From Tubulanus polymorphus (Eukaryota; Nemertea; Palaeonemertea; Tubulaniformes; Tubulanidae), in NCBI RefSeq assembly GCF_964204645.1, contig NC_134025.1, positions 13,085,001 to 13,149,000 of the forward strand: 64,000 nucleotides of DNA. The letters run 5' to 3'. Positions within the stretch are counted from its first letter, which is position 1; each line of letters opens with the position of its first letter. This document shows positions 40,101 through 47,227 of the stretch, piece by piece. The notes beneath the pieces were generated by a model, which saw only the letters and a program-made list of their open reading frames with translations, was not told the DNA's origin and ran no database searches. The position numbers were made by a program, and so were the translations under genes.

Positions 40101-42072
40101 GGCTTATACAGTTGAAGATTCTGCTAACATCCAGCGGAACGGTTGGTCAACGAATGAGATTTCGGTTCAGTGGATTAGCATAAAACAGACCTTGTCTAGG
40201 AAACCTTTCTTTTTCGGGCACTTTTTAACGACGGCAGCACCAAACTCATTCAGGGCTACAAGCCAGCTACAATTGGACGCAATAGCATTAAATCTTAGCG
40301 ATTGTCTAAAAGAACATACGTGATTCGATCTTATGTCTTTATTGGAACCAAAAACTGTGCAATGTATATATGTTAGCAAATAACGTAAGGAAACAAAGAC
40401 TTGCGGCAAGTCATGAGGTTTGTAGAAATATATCAAAGTTCGCTTAAACAAATTTATCGTTACAAAGTACAACGCGCATATTAAGGATAGAAGGTTACAT
40501 GTCAGTGGGACACCTTGGGTGTAATTCGGGGCATTCGATATCTTAATGCCAAACACTTTTGTGGTTTGGTAGACAGGGTTATCGCAATAAAAAATTCAAA
40601 TATGTCTGTATCTCTTGAACTATTATTTTGTTTCGATTTTCAAGCGTAAGTACCTGAGAAGTCCTTCTTGTGAATTCATTACTTCATCGCATTCAACGGT
40701 CGGGACATCAGGGCCCTTAAAAGCATGCAAAAATTATTTCGTCAATATTGACCAGATGAACAGGTGTTTTGAACAGGTGTTTTTGATGAACAGATATACG
40801 TGTGCCATAACTGGATTCCAGCTTAGATGTAATCAAACATGTCACGGATTATTGGAGTTATGATGGGAAATCATTTCTATTTTACGAGTGTCCAGATGAG
40901 AGAGTCCAAATTTCTAGGGAAAGTGATTGAAAGGATTATACGTGCTTTTTAGGCACCGATAAGACATTGACCAGTCCGACACTTAATGTAAGGTCAAGTG
41001 CCATATACGGACTGCCCAGTGTACAGCTAAATGAAATATGAGTTTAGATATTAGAAATTAGTATACATAGTCGGCATGTACGGTGTACCATTAAGTATGA
41101 AACATCTCTGATGTCGTCCTGAGTTTTTCGAGCTTCCGGTGAATATTGGTTTTCCAACAAATACTCCAGTGGTATTTGTGCTACGTGATCATCTTCGTTC
41201 CATTTTAAAGTCACAAGTCCATCTTAAATTGTATAATACGTTTAGTCATATGCCGAATTTATTTCTAAAAAAATGGTCATTTAGACTCGTATGAAGTTAG
41301 AACCTATGTGAATTGTGCAATACAACATGTAGCTTACCGACTACGATATAGTCTCCTTCATCATCCGAAGGTCGCGAAAACTTACCCTTCACTGCTGAAT
41401 CCTTCAAAGTTAGATTTATTGGAAATGTTAATGGATTGACTAATTTTTGTCCGCTGTGAGGCTGTACACATTCTGTACATTGACAATGATGTCGCAACCA
41501 CAATGAATTGAAACTGAAAATATTTAACGCGTATTACGCCCAGTTCAAGAATAGTGAAGATAAAATAAGATGCCGGATATACAATCAGCGATGTGGACCG
41601 GTAGATAGATATTGTTGATAGTCAATTAATAAACAATATTTATACGAGGTCTGAAATGTCTATACGGTACAAGGATTTCAGATCATATTGAATTCATCTT
41701 TATTCTAGATATCTAAGCAATTATTGGGTTATTTATAGGACTTGCCTAAAGTTTGAGCTAGTTTCTACAATACAGTCAGGAATACCAACGTTACAACAGA
41801 AACTATGAAAACAAATTTAGTAATGCAACAAAATACAGAAATTAATTTACATTTACCTCGCACTTTTTTCGTTTGAAAATTTTACTATTAGGTGTTTTCT
41901 ATCACTTATGATCTCATCTATTTCTTGCTGGGCTGCAGCGGTCTGGAAATAATCCCTATTCATAATAACTCTTTTGCAAATTTGATTTATTGATTTTTTT
42001 CAGGCCTATATTTTGCAAAGAACTTACGTGACCATACAAACGAGGTAACCTAACAGCGTTTTTATCTACCAT
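28078..42072 (-). CDS. BBOX1: Gamma-butyrobetaine dioxygenase-like Fe(II)/2-oxoglutarate enzyme, complete 14-exon gene
   Basis: Fourteen exons with GT-AG introns join in phase to 424 codons plus stop. Residues about 36-135 form the N-terminal zinc domain, with C54-x-C56-x2-C59 and a later His (about H115). The catalytic double-stranded beta-helix carries the HxD pair H226/D228 (motif LDLHMDL), distal H373 (motif RRVLHGR), and R386 (GGSRQLE) for 2-oxoglutarate. The 13-residue spacing from distal His to Arg matches human BBOX1. Family role: hydroxylates gamma-butyrobetaine to L-carnitine using O2 and 2-oxoglutarate; trimethyllysine dioxygenase (TMLHE) is the close relative. No mitochondrial presequence is seen before the zinc domain, which favours a cytosolic BBOX. 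Oddities: the usual aromatic-rich block (LWD-type) between exons 4 and 5 is absent, and the conserved DWD after LEG-Y is replaced by NID. Intron 10 (39130-30337) is 8.8 kb and full of transposons. Confidence 0.92.
28382..28489 (-). CDS. BBOX1: BBOX-like exon 13 (distal His and 2OG Arg)
   Basis: Acceptor TTTTATTAG, 36 codons. VVFRLGPGDLLSFNNRRVLH contains the third iron ligand; GGGSRQLE contains the 2-oxoglutarate Arg. Donor GTACTG. Confidence 0.95.
28490..30132 (-). other. BBOX-like intron 12
   Basis: Noncoding by the gene model. A 20-base word, GCACGAAAAATGCACACGTG, appears twice (29211-29230 and 29731-29750). Several short open frames (for example 28961-29143 plus) match nothing known. Confidence 0.6.
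30133..30201 (-). CDS. BBOX1: BBOX-like exon 12
   Basis: Acceptor TTTTGCATAG, 23 codons DDIQRYYEAYNCFAKLLEES and PHR, donor GTAAGA. Matches the FY-x-A-x3-F-x2-L helix of the family. Confidence 0.9.
30283..30336 (-). CDS. BBOX1: BBOX-like exon 11
   Basis: Acceptor TTTTTTTATAG, 18 codons IIQVNWAPPFEGPLMVPE, donor GTATGA. Fits the I-x-x-I-N-(F/W/Y)-N block after the D-loop. Confidence 0.86.
30412..31560 (+). pseudogene. LINE reverse-transcriptase remnant A (5'-truncated)
   Basis: Starts within the RT C-box region (DRTVILAEDEISLQ, following a lost YADD), continues through thumb-like sequence (VYLGVKFSWNG) with a stop, and then a second open stretch with ALYGCEIWGYENLDLIENL. Near 31375-31430 there is a degenerate C-x-C...H-x3-C zinc pattern like that at the C-terminus of the full LINE at 45827-50758. 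Same broad family as that element but clearly diverged in sequence. Inserted in intron 10 of the dioxygenase gene, 75 bp upstream of exon 11. Confidence 0.85.
31700..33000 (+). pseudogene. LINE reverse-transcriptase remnant B, split by a piggyBac-type MITE
   Basis: FARSPDK just before the MITE and the ELAVVE / WCEIWGFENLDFLENI stretches after it align with remnant A, so this is a second, tandem copy of the same family. It carries many stops and frameshifts. The matching segments on each side of 31790-32150 show that the MITE landed in an already resident copy. Confidence 0.75.
31794..32146. mobile_element. piggyBac-type MITE, TTAA target duplication
   Basis: 353-bp element flanked by TTAA (31790-31793, 32147-32150). 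Left end CCCTCTAGTGCCT; right end, reverse-complemented, CCCTTTGAGTACCT, close to the classic piggyBac terminus. Subterminal GTGGACATCAGGCT occurs twice (near 31939 and 32037). No transposase ORF. Confidence 0.85.
34855..34905 (+). repeat. tRNA-like SINE head
   Basis: ATGGTTAGCGACAG resembles a pol III A box; GGTTCGAGTCC (34890-34900) is a near-perfect B box. The A-B spacing is too short and no cloverleaf closes, so this is a SINE remnant rather than a tRNA gene. Confidence 0.55.
36118..36510. repeat. Inverted-repeat pair bounding about 390 bp
   Basis: GAGTGCTCCGAACACTG near 36118 recurs as its exact reverse complement ending near 36510, with the match extending weakly inward. Suggests a small nonautonomous element, but no target duplication is visible. 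Confidence 0.45.
36669..38709. mobile_element. 2.0-kb element with about 30-bp terminal inverted repeats and TTA duplication
   Basis: Left terminus GGCTAAAAAAATGATACCTC; right terminus, reverse-complemented, GGCTTAACAAAAATGATACC, and both continue with GTTTCTCC. Flanked by TTA (36666-36668 and 38710-38712). The interior carries five GCCGGGT or GCCTGGT motifs near the two ends, a perfect 13-bp-arm palindrome at 37070-37098, and the 91-bp minisatellite. No transposase recognised. A TTA duplication fits the PIF/Harbinger superfamily, which is an inference. Confidence 0.65.
37393..37818. repeat. 91-bp minisatellite, about 4.5 copies, open in several frames
   Basis: Marker word ACTAGAGG recurs at 37454, 37549, 37640 and 37731 (periods 95, 91, 91). 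GTGTGC-rich, so forward frames read as Cys/Trp-rich peptides (GCVPRR repeats) and the minus frame reads His/Pro/Thr-rich. Open frames here are a by-product of the repeat, and I do not call a protein. Confidence 0.9.
38800..38850 (+). repeat. tRNA-like SINE head
   Basis: TGGCTGAGTGTGG (A-box-like, 38805) and GGTTCGAATCC (perfect B box, 38830-38840), followed by CTGCCGG. The spacing is short, so it is a pseudo-tRNA or SINE, just outside the right end of the 2-kb element. Confidence 0.6.
39131..39191 (-). CDS. BBOX1: BBOX-like exon 10
   Basis: Acceptor TTTTATTTAG; one base, then 20 codons DNPVSMRYRKPHFEANEFDK; donor GTACGG. It precedes the 8.8-kb transposon-laden intron. Confidence 0.85.
39344..39484 (-). 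CDS. BBOX1: BBOX-like exon 9
   Basis: Acceptor ATAACGCAG; QGGESELLDSFLVADEMRKN and IPATFQKIHYE match the family's GG-x-S-x-L-x-DGF-x-VA and PATF blocks. Donor GTGCTT after two bases of an Arg codon. Confidence 0.93.
39761..39885 (-). CDS. BBOX1: BBOX-like exon 8 (HxD iron ligands)
   Basis: Acceptor TTGGAATTTCAG, codons NFVVEDTDRPVNVAYSN, then LDLHMDL with the Fe(II)-binding His and Asp, ending LQFLHCI plus two bases; donor GTATGT. This is the best-conserved exon. Confidence 0.95.
40010..40054 (-). CDS. BBOX1: BBOX-like exon 7 (45-nt microexon)
   Basis: Acceptor TATCAATTTTCAG, 15 codons IVPRITNIMPTIYGH, donor GTATGT. Corresponds to the short helix and THYG-type strand before the HxD exon. 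In phase on both sides. Confidence 0.87.
40191..40266 (-). CDS. BBOX1: BBOX-like exon 6
   Basis: Acceptor CCAATTGTAG, one base, then WLVALNEFGAAVVKKCPKKK and GFLDK; donor GTCTGT. Equivalent to the WL-x-L-x2-G-x2-V block that opens the dioxygenase domain. Confidence 0.88.
40654..40715 (-). CDS. BBOX1: BBOX-like exon 5
   Basis: Acceptor CTTTTAAG, 20 codons GPDVPTVECDEVMNSQEGLL plus AG, donor GTACTT. Matches the P-x3-F/Y-x2-V/I-x-N...L-x-WL linker leading into the catalytic domain and is in phase with exon 6. Confidence 0.78.
41104..41222 (-). CDS. BBOX1: BBOX-like exon 4
   Basis: Two bases complete Asp, then GLVTLKWNEDDHVAQIPLEY and on to ARKTQDDIRD (39 codons). DDH supplies the likely fourth zinc ligand. 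The donor GTTTCA is weak, so the 3' end is the least certain in the gene. Confidence 0.78.
41338..41513 (-). CDS. BBOX1: BBOX-like exon 3 (zinc cluster)
   Basis: Acceptor ATATTTTCAG, then a base completing Ser, and FNSLWLRHHCQCTEC with the C-x-C-x2-C zinc ligands, ending DEGDYIVV plus one base; donor GTAAGC. Diagnostic for BBOX/TMLHE enzymes. Confidence 0.92.
41857..41942 (-). CDS. BBOX1: BBOX-like exon 2
   Basis: Acceptor TTATTTCCAG, 28 codons plus 2 nt, from TAAAQQEIDEI to VKFSNEKSA, donor GTAAAT. The LIVKFSN stretch fits the first beta-strand of the DUF971-type zinc domain. Confidence 0.8.
42028..42072 (-). CDS. BBOX1: BBOX-like exon 1 (start)
   Basis: ATG GTA GAT AAA, 15 codons ending in LPRLYGH, donor GTAAGT. 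First ATG in phase with exon 2. About 20 bp upstream a T-rich tract runs into AAATCCAG, so an untranslated upstream exon is possible. Confidence 0.75.
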
Positions 42073-42095
42073 CGCTGAATGTAACAATCCTGGAT

Positions 42096-42137
42096 TTAAA
42101 AAAAAAAAATATATATATATATATATATTTATATATA
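42096..42137. repeat. A-run and (TA)n microsatellite
   Basis: Twelve A residues followed by about 13 TA units, 24 bp upstream of the dioxygenase ATG. On the gene's strand this is a (TA)n then T-tract ending AAATCCAG, which could serve as the polypyrimidine tract of a 5'-UTR intron. Confidence 0.85.
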
Positions 42138-42139
42138 CG

Positions 42140-45100
42140 TAGTTCCGTTCCGTTCAAAAACCTTCAGCCTTGTCATGGATTTAGAATGACCATCAATCAA
42201 ATTGTTGAATACACAGTATCCAACAGAAAACTTAAGCAATGATTATCATACCCTACTGTTCTCTTACCTAATTCAGCCCTATAGGTCCTACATCCGACCA
42301 AATAGGAACATCGATGTATCGTTCTTACCACAGTAAACATGTCGGCAGATTGCACTTGTCCGCTCGAGGAAAACGATACTTATATAGTCTTATCTTCTAT
42401 CAAGAAAAGAAATTACTGATATGATATCAAAAATATATAAAGAGTTTCTCTTCATTACATATGAACTTTTTGGTGCTATGCACAAGAACGGAGCCCAAGA
42501 TGCTATAAGTGGTCGTAGTAACCGAACTTTATCTCGGATAGCCTGGCTTAAAACGTGTGGTCTGTGAAAGTATATCCTGTGAGGCGGATGGAATCGCGCT
42601 AAAAGAAAATGGCACAACGCGGATTTCTCGACAGAAGGTGGTATCGATATCCATTACACTGTGTTTGACCATGAGGTCTCGAGGCCTACCTGCTAGATGG
42701 GCGGTAGGTTAGTTGTGACACTCGTGTTCTTTGGAAAATTCGAAGATTCAAAACTCGTTGAACTATGACCTAATTACATCGATTATGATAATCTACCTTA
42801 AATATTCATACGTTTATTCAGCCTATACAGGCATATGAAGACCGAATATGTATTTGAACTAAAGATTTTTCACTTCCGGTGCCCGTACCGGTGTCATAGA
42901 ATGAAAAACCTGGTTCCCCTTGTTCACACCCCTCCCTTACAATAGATCTCGGGGGAACCTTTAGTCCGTAATTTCCCGATTGTAACGAAGTTATGTGCAC
43001 CAGTGATTGGCGAAAGTGGTATTGACCAAAAGCCCATCATCACCAGGGAGCTGGCAGCGCGCTGCAAATCTGCGCCGATTTGGCCCGAGCACACTAGAGG
43101 AACTGGCGACGACGAAAATTCATACTTCTACGTGAGTATCGCGTAATCAGTTTAAAATGATTTACTATGGTGATTTGAATAGACCGATTGACTTTACAGT
43201 CAAGGCCCCTTCATGCAGCGAACTCAAGGCAGCGGACTAATTCATTTATTCATCCACGTGTATTTCTTAACTTCGTTAGGCCCTACAGTCCGTATCAATT
43301 TCTGGGCATTTTCCAAACGAAAATGTCAGTGAATTTGTATGAATTTCGAGAATAAATTCGTATTATACAGTCCCGTTTATAGGCTAAGGAAAACCTAATG
43401 TCTATTTCAACTTGACTTGAGAACATCTGGTGGCCTAGCTTGGTCAGTTTTGGTGGTACACCTGATAAAAGTCTTATTAGGACCAGAAAGCACTGGCAGT
43501 TGACCTAAAACATTGATTTTAATCCATTTTATACTGTTTTGAAGGATACCCAAAAAGTCTGCATTGAAAGCGGTTCATGAGAGAAAAGTGACTACATAAT
43601 TTGAAAGTTTAACAACATATTCCCATGTCTACATACCAAACTTCAGTTGATATCTAATCAAGTCACTCAGGTCTAATTCGTATATAATATATATTTTTAT
43701 TTATTTATCTATTTATTCATTATGGTGACAATATAAGAACATATGATGTGACCCAATTACCTTAAGCTGCACCAAGCCCAAAGGTGAACTTACACTCTAT
43801 ACACAAAACCGATGAGTTGGTATAGGGTTACCAACCACGGTTATTTTCTATAGAATGCAGAAAAACAAAATAAAAAAAGAAAACAAAAATGTACAGTACG
43901 TAGTAAGTAAAAGTGACTTCCATCCATTTTCCATGCTTTCATGAGAAAATTAGCAAATAGTGAAGTAATTGAAAATTCGACATTATGATGATAAATGGGC
44001 CTAGTTGATAGATGGTCAAAACTTTCTACCACCAAAGGTTGAATTTCATCTAAAAGATTCTTTCCAAGGTCCTGATAAGTCCGACATACAGGGACGAAGT
44101 GAAATTCACTTTCAACAGCGCCCTAACTCGATGTTTAGAGGAAGTACGTGCCCCAACGAATTTGTGCTACAAGGGAACAAGAATAGCGAGAAGATTGCTT
44201 GTAACATAAGGTTCTGGAGTAATAACAATTAAAAAGGTTTGTTAGTCCTGAGTTTTTGTTCGACCTTATGGGCCCTCTCGGTTCGCTAAATTGAAGAAAA
44301 TACAAGGTTTCAGGTAAATAGTCTTTGTAAGGCAATTGTCATCCATGTTGGTTAAACGATTCCAAAAGCGAATTATGTGGCATTTTGAATTTTGTTGGAA
44401 GCCATCCCATTTCGCCTTAGAGCTGGTCGCCTGGTGGGGTGAGCGGGCCAAGCCCTAAAAAGAATCTCCAAGCCCTGCTTGCACGCGTCCAATGTTGTTG
44501 GAATAAATTGAGCCCCAGATTTAAGTACCGTTAAAATAACACTACCACGTCTCGGTCGGTGAAGGCTTGCTGAAGGTTTTATAACCTACGTTTTTCAGTA
44601 TTAATAAAACGGCTTTTTAATTGAAGTTTAATCCAAAAATACGAATCAAAGGTTTGTTATTTATTAACTGATTGATTCATTCGTATCGAATAAACTCTAA
44701 TGGAATAATCACATTTCAGGCGGTGTTGCGAATTTCCCCAAAACACGGAATTTCTTAATGTTCAGTATAAATAGTAACTGGGTTTTCCCGTGGGGATACA
44801 CACTGTCGGACGAAGAGCCGGACCGATCGATGCACTGTGAGTTAGGTTCGAATCCCATTATTTGCAGGCGATTTTATCTGAAATTATCTACGATCCGTTA
44901 ACTGGCTGGCAGCTACCACCTGCATCAGCAGTCAGAATCAAGTGGAAAAAAGAGACTAGGCACCTAGGCAAACTTCGATTATTGAAGTTAGTCGACTTTT
45001 TGCGAACTTCAGAAAAAGAATATTATCGAATGCCAATATGCGTTCGCGGTAAGTCGGGCCTGTTACGTTATACAGTTTCAGATGGTTACAAACACGAGAT

Positions 45101-45826
45101 TCTACACGACCGGCAAACAAGTACTTTTTCAAATTCCTTAGATTCTACGACCAAATAGTACCGGTTCAAATTCCTTTGGGTTTATTTTGATTTTACGGCC
45201 GTCCAGTACTAAGATTCCCATTTGATCCAAATAATCAGCAACGCCTAGGAACAAATACGTATTAGCAGTCACAAAGAAAACATTAAAAAAACCATTTTAT
45301 AATCTCTAATATCATATAACTTTTCTAAACTTTTCTTGATACACCACATTCGATTATAACAACAATGTAGAAACACAACACGCATGAACAAACCTAAGCC
45401 AGAATGAAATATACATAATGTCTATTTATTTATTTACCATCGATTTGGATTCCTTCACTGCGAATTTATTTTTCACAAGAGACCGGCGCATGCACAGACC
45501 ATATCTTTCGCTGTTTGTATACAAGAACGCACGAGGGAAATCTCTCCAACAAAGTTGACGTTTTAGCTCGTTTAACGGAAAAATCGTCCTGCTTACTCGT
45601 TGGAAATGATAGTATTGATGCTCAGTGAAACGAACATGTAAGAATATACTGCTTCTATCTCATCCGTTAATGCTGTAATTAGAACTTTAAACTCTCAAAG
45701 CCTCCAAATTTGAACTTGGTTATTTCCACACGGCCATATATAAACGTTCAGTACAGAGATTCAACACAATCACTCGTTCCGCTTGACTGCGTTTACAGCT
45801 TGTAACACTGACTATAAACCGCTAAA
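42140..45826. other. Region between the dioxygenase gene and the LINE; no gene recognised
   Basis: Open frames at 42390-42617 (minus), 44005-44232 (plus) and 44862-45158 (plus, 98 codons, following TTTGCAG) resemble no family I know. A GC-richer stretch at 43030-43140 ends in CTACGTGAGTATC, a plausible plus-strand splice donor, but no exon can be supported. The last 300 bp or so is probably the LINE 5' UTR. Confidence 0.4.
44718..44860 (+). repeat. Dispersed repeat, copy 1, ending in a tRNA B-box-like segment
   Basis: Shares AACACGGAATTTCTT, ATAGTAACTGGGTTTTCCCG (one mismatch in copy 2) and CACTGTCGGAC with the reverse complement of 62058-62196. A B box GGTTCGAATCCC lies at 44844-44855 in this copy only. 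Probably a SINE or short DNA-element family. Confidence 0.7.
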
Positions 45827-47176
45827 ATGGGGCCTAAACCACGAGGAGTCAATTCGACAGTAAATACTGCACCCAAAAAAAAGTCACAAAATTCGAAATG
45901 TAAATCGGTGGCAACTCCTAAAGATAGTGCTAGTAAGCAGACGGAAACAGAGCAGCCTTCTACTGAGGAAAACCGCAAAAAAAGAGATCGCTCAGAAGGC
46001 TCTCTAAATACCTCTGGCGACGCTCCCAATCCATCAAAAAAATGCGCGACAGAGGATCATATGGGCAGTGAGAGCGAATATCAAACAGACGCCGAGGATG
46101 ATGAAATCTCCAACAAAATGCTACTAAATGAGATACGCAAGATGAAAATTACTCTCGAAAGGAAGATCGACTGTAAGTTTAATCAGCTCAAACAAGAGAT
46201 GGAGTTATACAAAACTGAAATCGAAAAAAACATTGATTTCCTAATACAAAATGCGAAAGACGAACTGAGAACCGAACTAAGAAACGAATTCAGTAGCAAA
46301 ATATGCGATTTAGAAAAAACAACTACACGTCAGCCGAGTGGTCAAAGATTGCGATTGCTCGAAGACCGTCTAATCGACCAAGAAGCGAGAGCACGCCGTA
46401 GCAACCTTGTTTTTGTAGGAGTGCCAGAATCAGATATGAATTGCGAATTACAAATTCGCGAATCGCTTATAAATTCATTTCAGATGGATAGAACACAGGT
46501 TACAAATATGGTATTCCAGCGAGCACATAGGAACCCTACTTACGTGGGCCCAAACACCAAGTTGCCACGATCTATAACCGTTAAGTTTAGAGATTATTGC
46601 GATCGCACTTCAGTCTATCAAGCGCGGAAAAATGCAATTACAGATACGAAAATCCGAATTTATGAGGATTTTCCACTGGAAATACGAGCGAAACGCAAAA
46701 TTCTCCTCGATAAGCTACGTGAAATCAAAGCGAAAGAACCCCACGTGAAAGCATTTGTTACGTATGATAGGTTAGTGTATGAATCAGACTCATTCAAAGT
46801 TATCGATAGCGAAATAGTGAAAGTTACGCGTTGGTCACCAGTGGGTAACGGAAAACCAAACATGAGATCACCACCGACAGGAGCGAATACGCACAGCCGA
46901 AGCCTGGCCGATCAGGCAGTCCGAAACCCCACTATCGCCGCAGAACACCAACCGAAAAACCAACAAAAACCGGTGGACAATCCGACACCAACGGCAGAAA
47001 ACCCGATGGACAGCACAAAAACAAAGACACCCTCTGTTAACGAAATGTTAGAGCCTGATGATACGATGCTCACCCTAGATCAACCGTTAAATCCCAAATC
47101 CCCCAATGCGAATAACAATCTCATCGATCTAAGCGATATAATTTCGAATGCGCGAGCCGCGTTAGAAAACGAATAG
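45827..47176 (+). CDS. LINE ORF1 protein (449 aa)
   Basis: Lys-rich, disordered N-terminus (residues 1-80). A heptad-like coiled coil spans about 92-185 (MLLNEIRKMKITLERKIDCK onward), then an RRM-type segment starts with ARRSNLVFVGVPES (about 189-202) and includes a VFQRAHR motif. A C-terminal block, IRIYEDFPLEIRAKRKILLD (about 276-295), is typical of L1-type ORF1 proteins. The tail is Pro/Asn-rich. By family analogy it trimerises, coats LINE RNA and acts as a nucleic-acid chaperone. Stops at TAG (47174-47176); the same frame then continues open into ORF2. Confidence 0.9.
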   Translation: MGPKPRGVNSTVNTAPKKKSQNSKCKSVATPKDSASKQTETEQPSTEENRKKRDRSEGSLNTSGDAPNPSKKCATEDHMGSESEYQTDAEDDEISNKMLLNEIRKMKITLERKIDCKFNQLKQEMELYKTEIEKNIDFLIQNAKDELRTELRNEFSSKICDLEKTTTRQPSGQRLRLLEDRLIDQEARARRSNLVFVGVPESDMNCELQIRESLINSFQMDRTQVTNMVFQRAHRNPTYVGPNTKLPRSITVKFRDYCDRTSVYQARKNAITDTKIRIYEDFPLEIRAKRKILLDKLREIKAKEPHVKAFVTYDRLVYESDSFKVIDSEIVKVTRWSPVGNGKPNMRSPPTGANTHSRSLADQAVRNPTIAAEHQPKNQQKPVDNPTPTAENPMDSTKTKTPSVNEMLEPDDTMLTLDQPLNPKSPNANNNLIDLSDIISNARAALENE

Positions 47177-47227
47177 GAAACTGTCGAGCGTAACATACAA
47201 TCGTCTGGCCTTCCTAACTTTGATAAG

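Noticed and set aside
40860-40905. Small exon with an IWT motif between exons 4 and 5 of the dioxygenase
   Set aside because: Acceptor CCCTAG and donor GTAAAA exist, but the 28-nt length would break the phase between exons 4 and 5.
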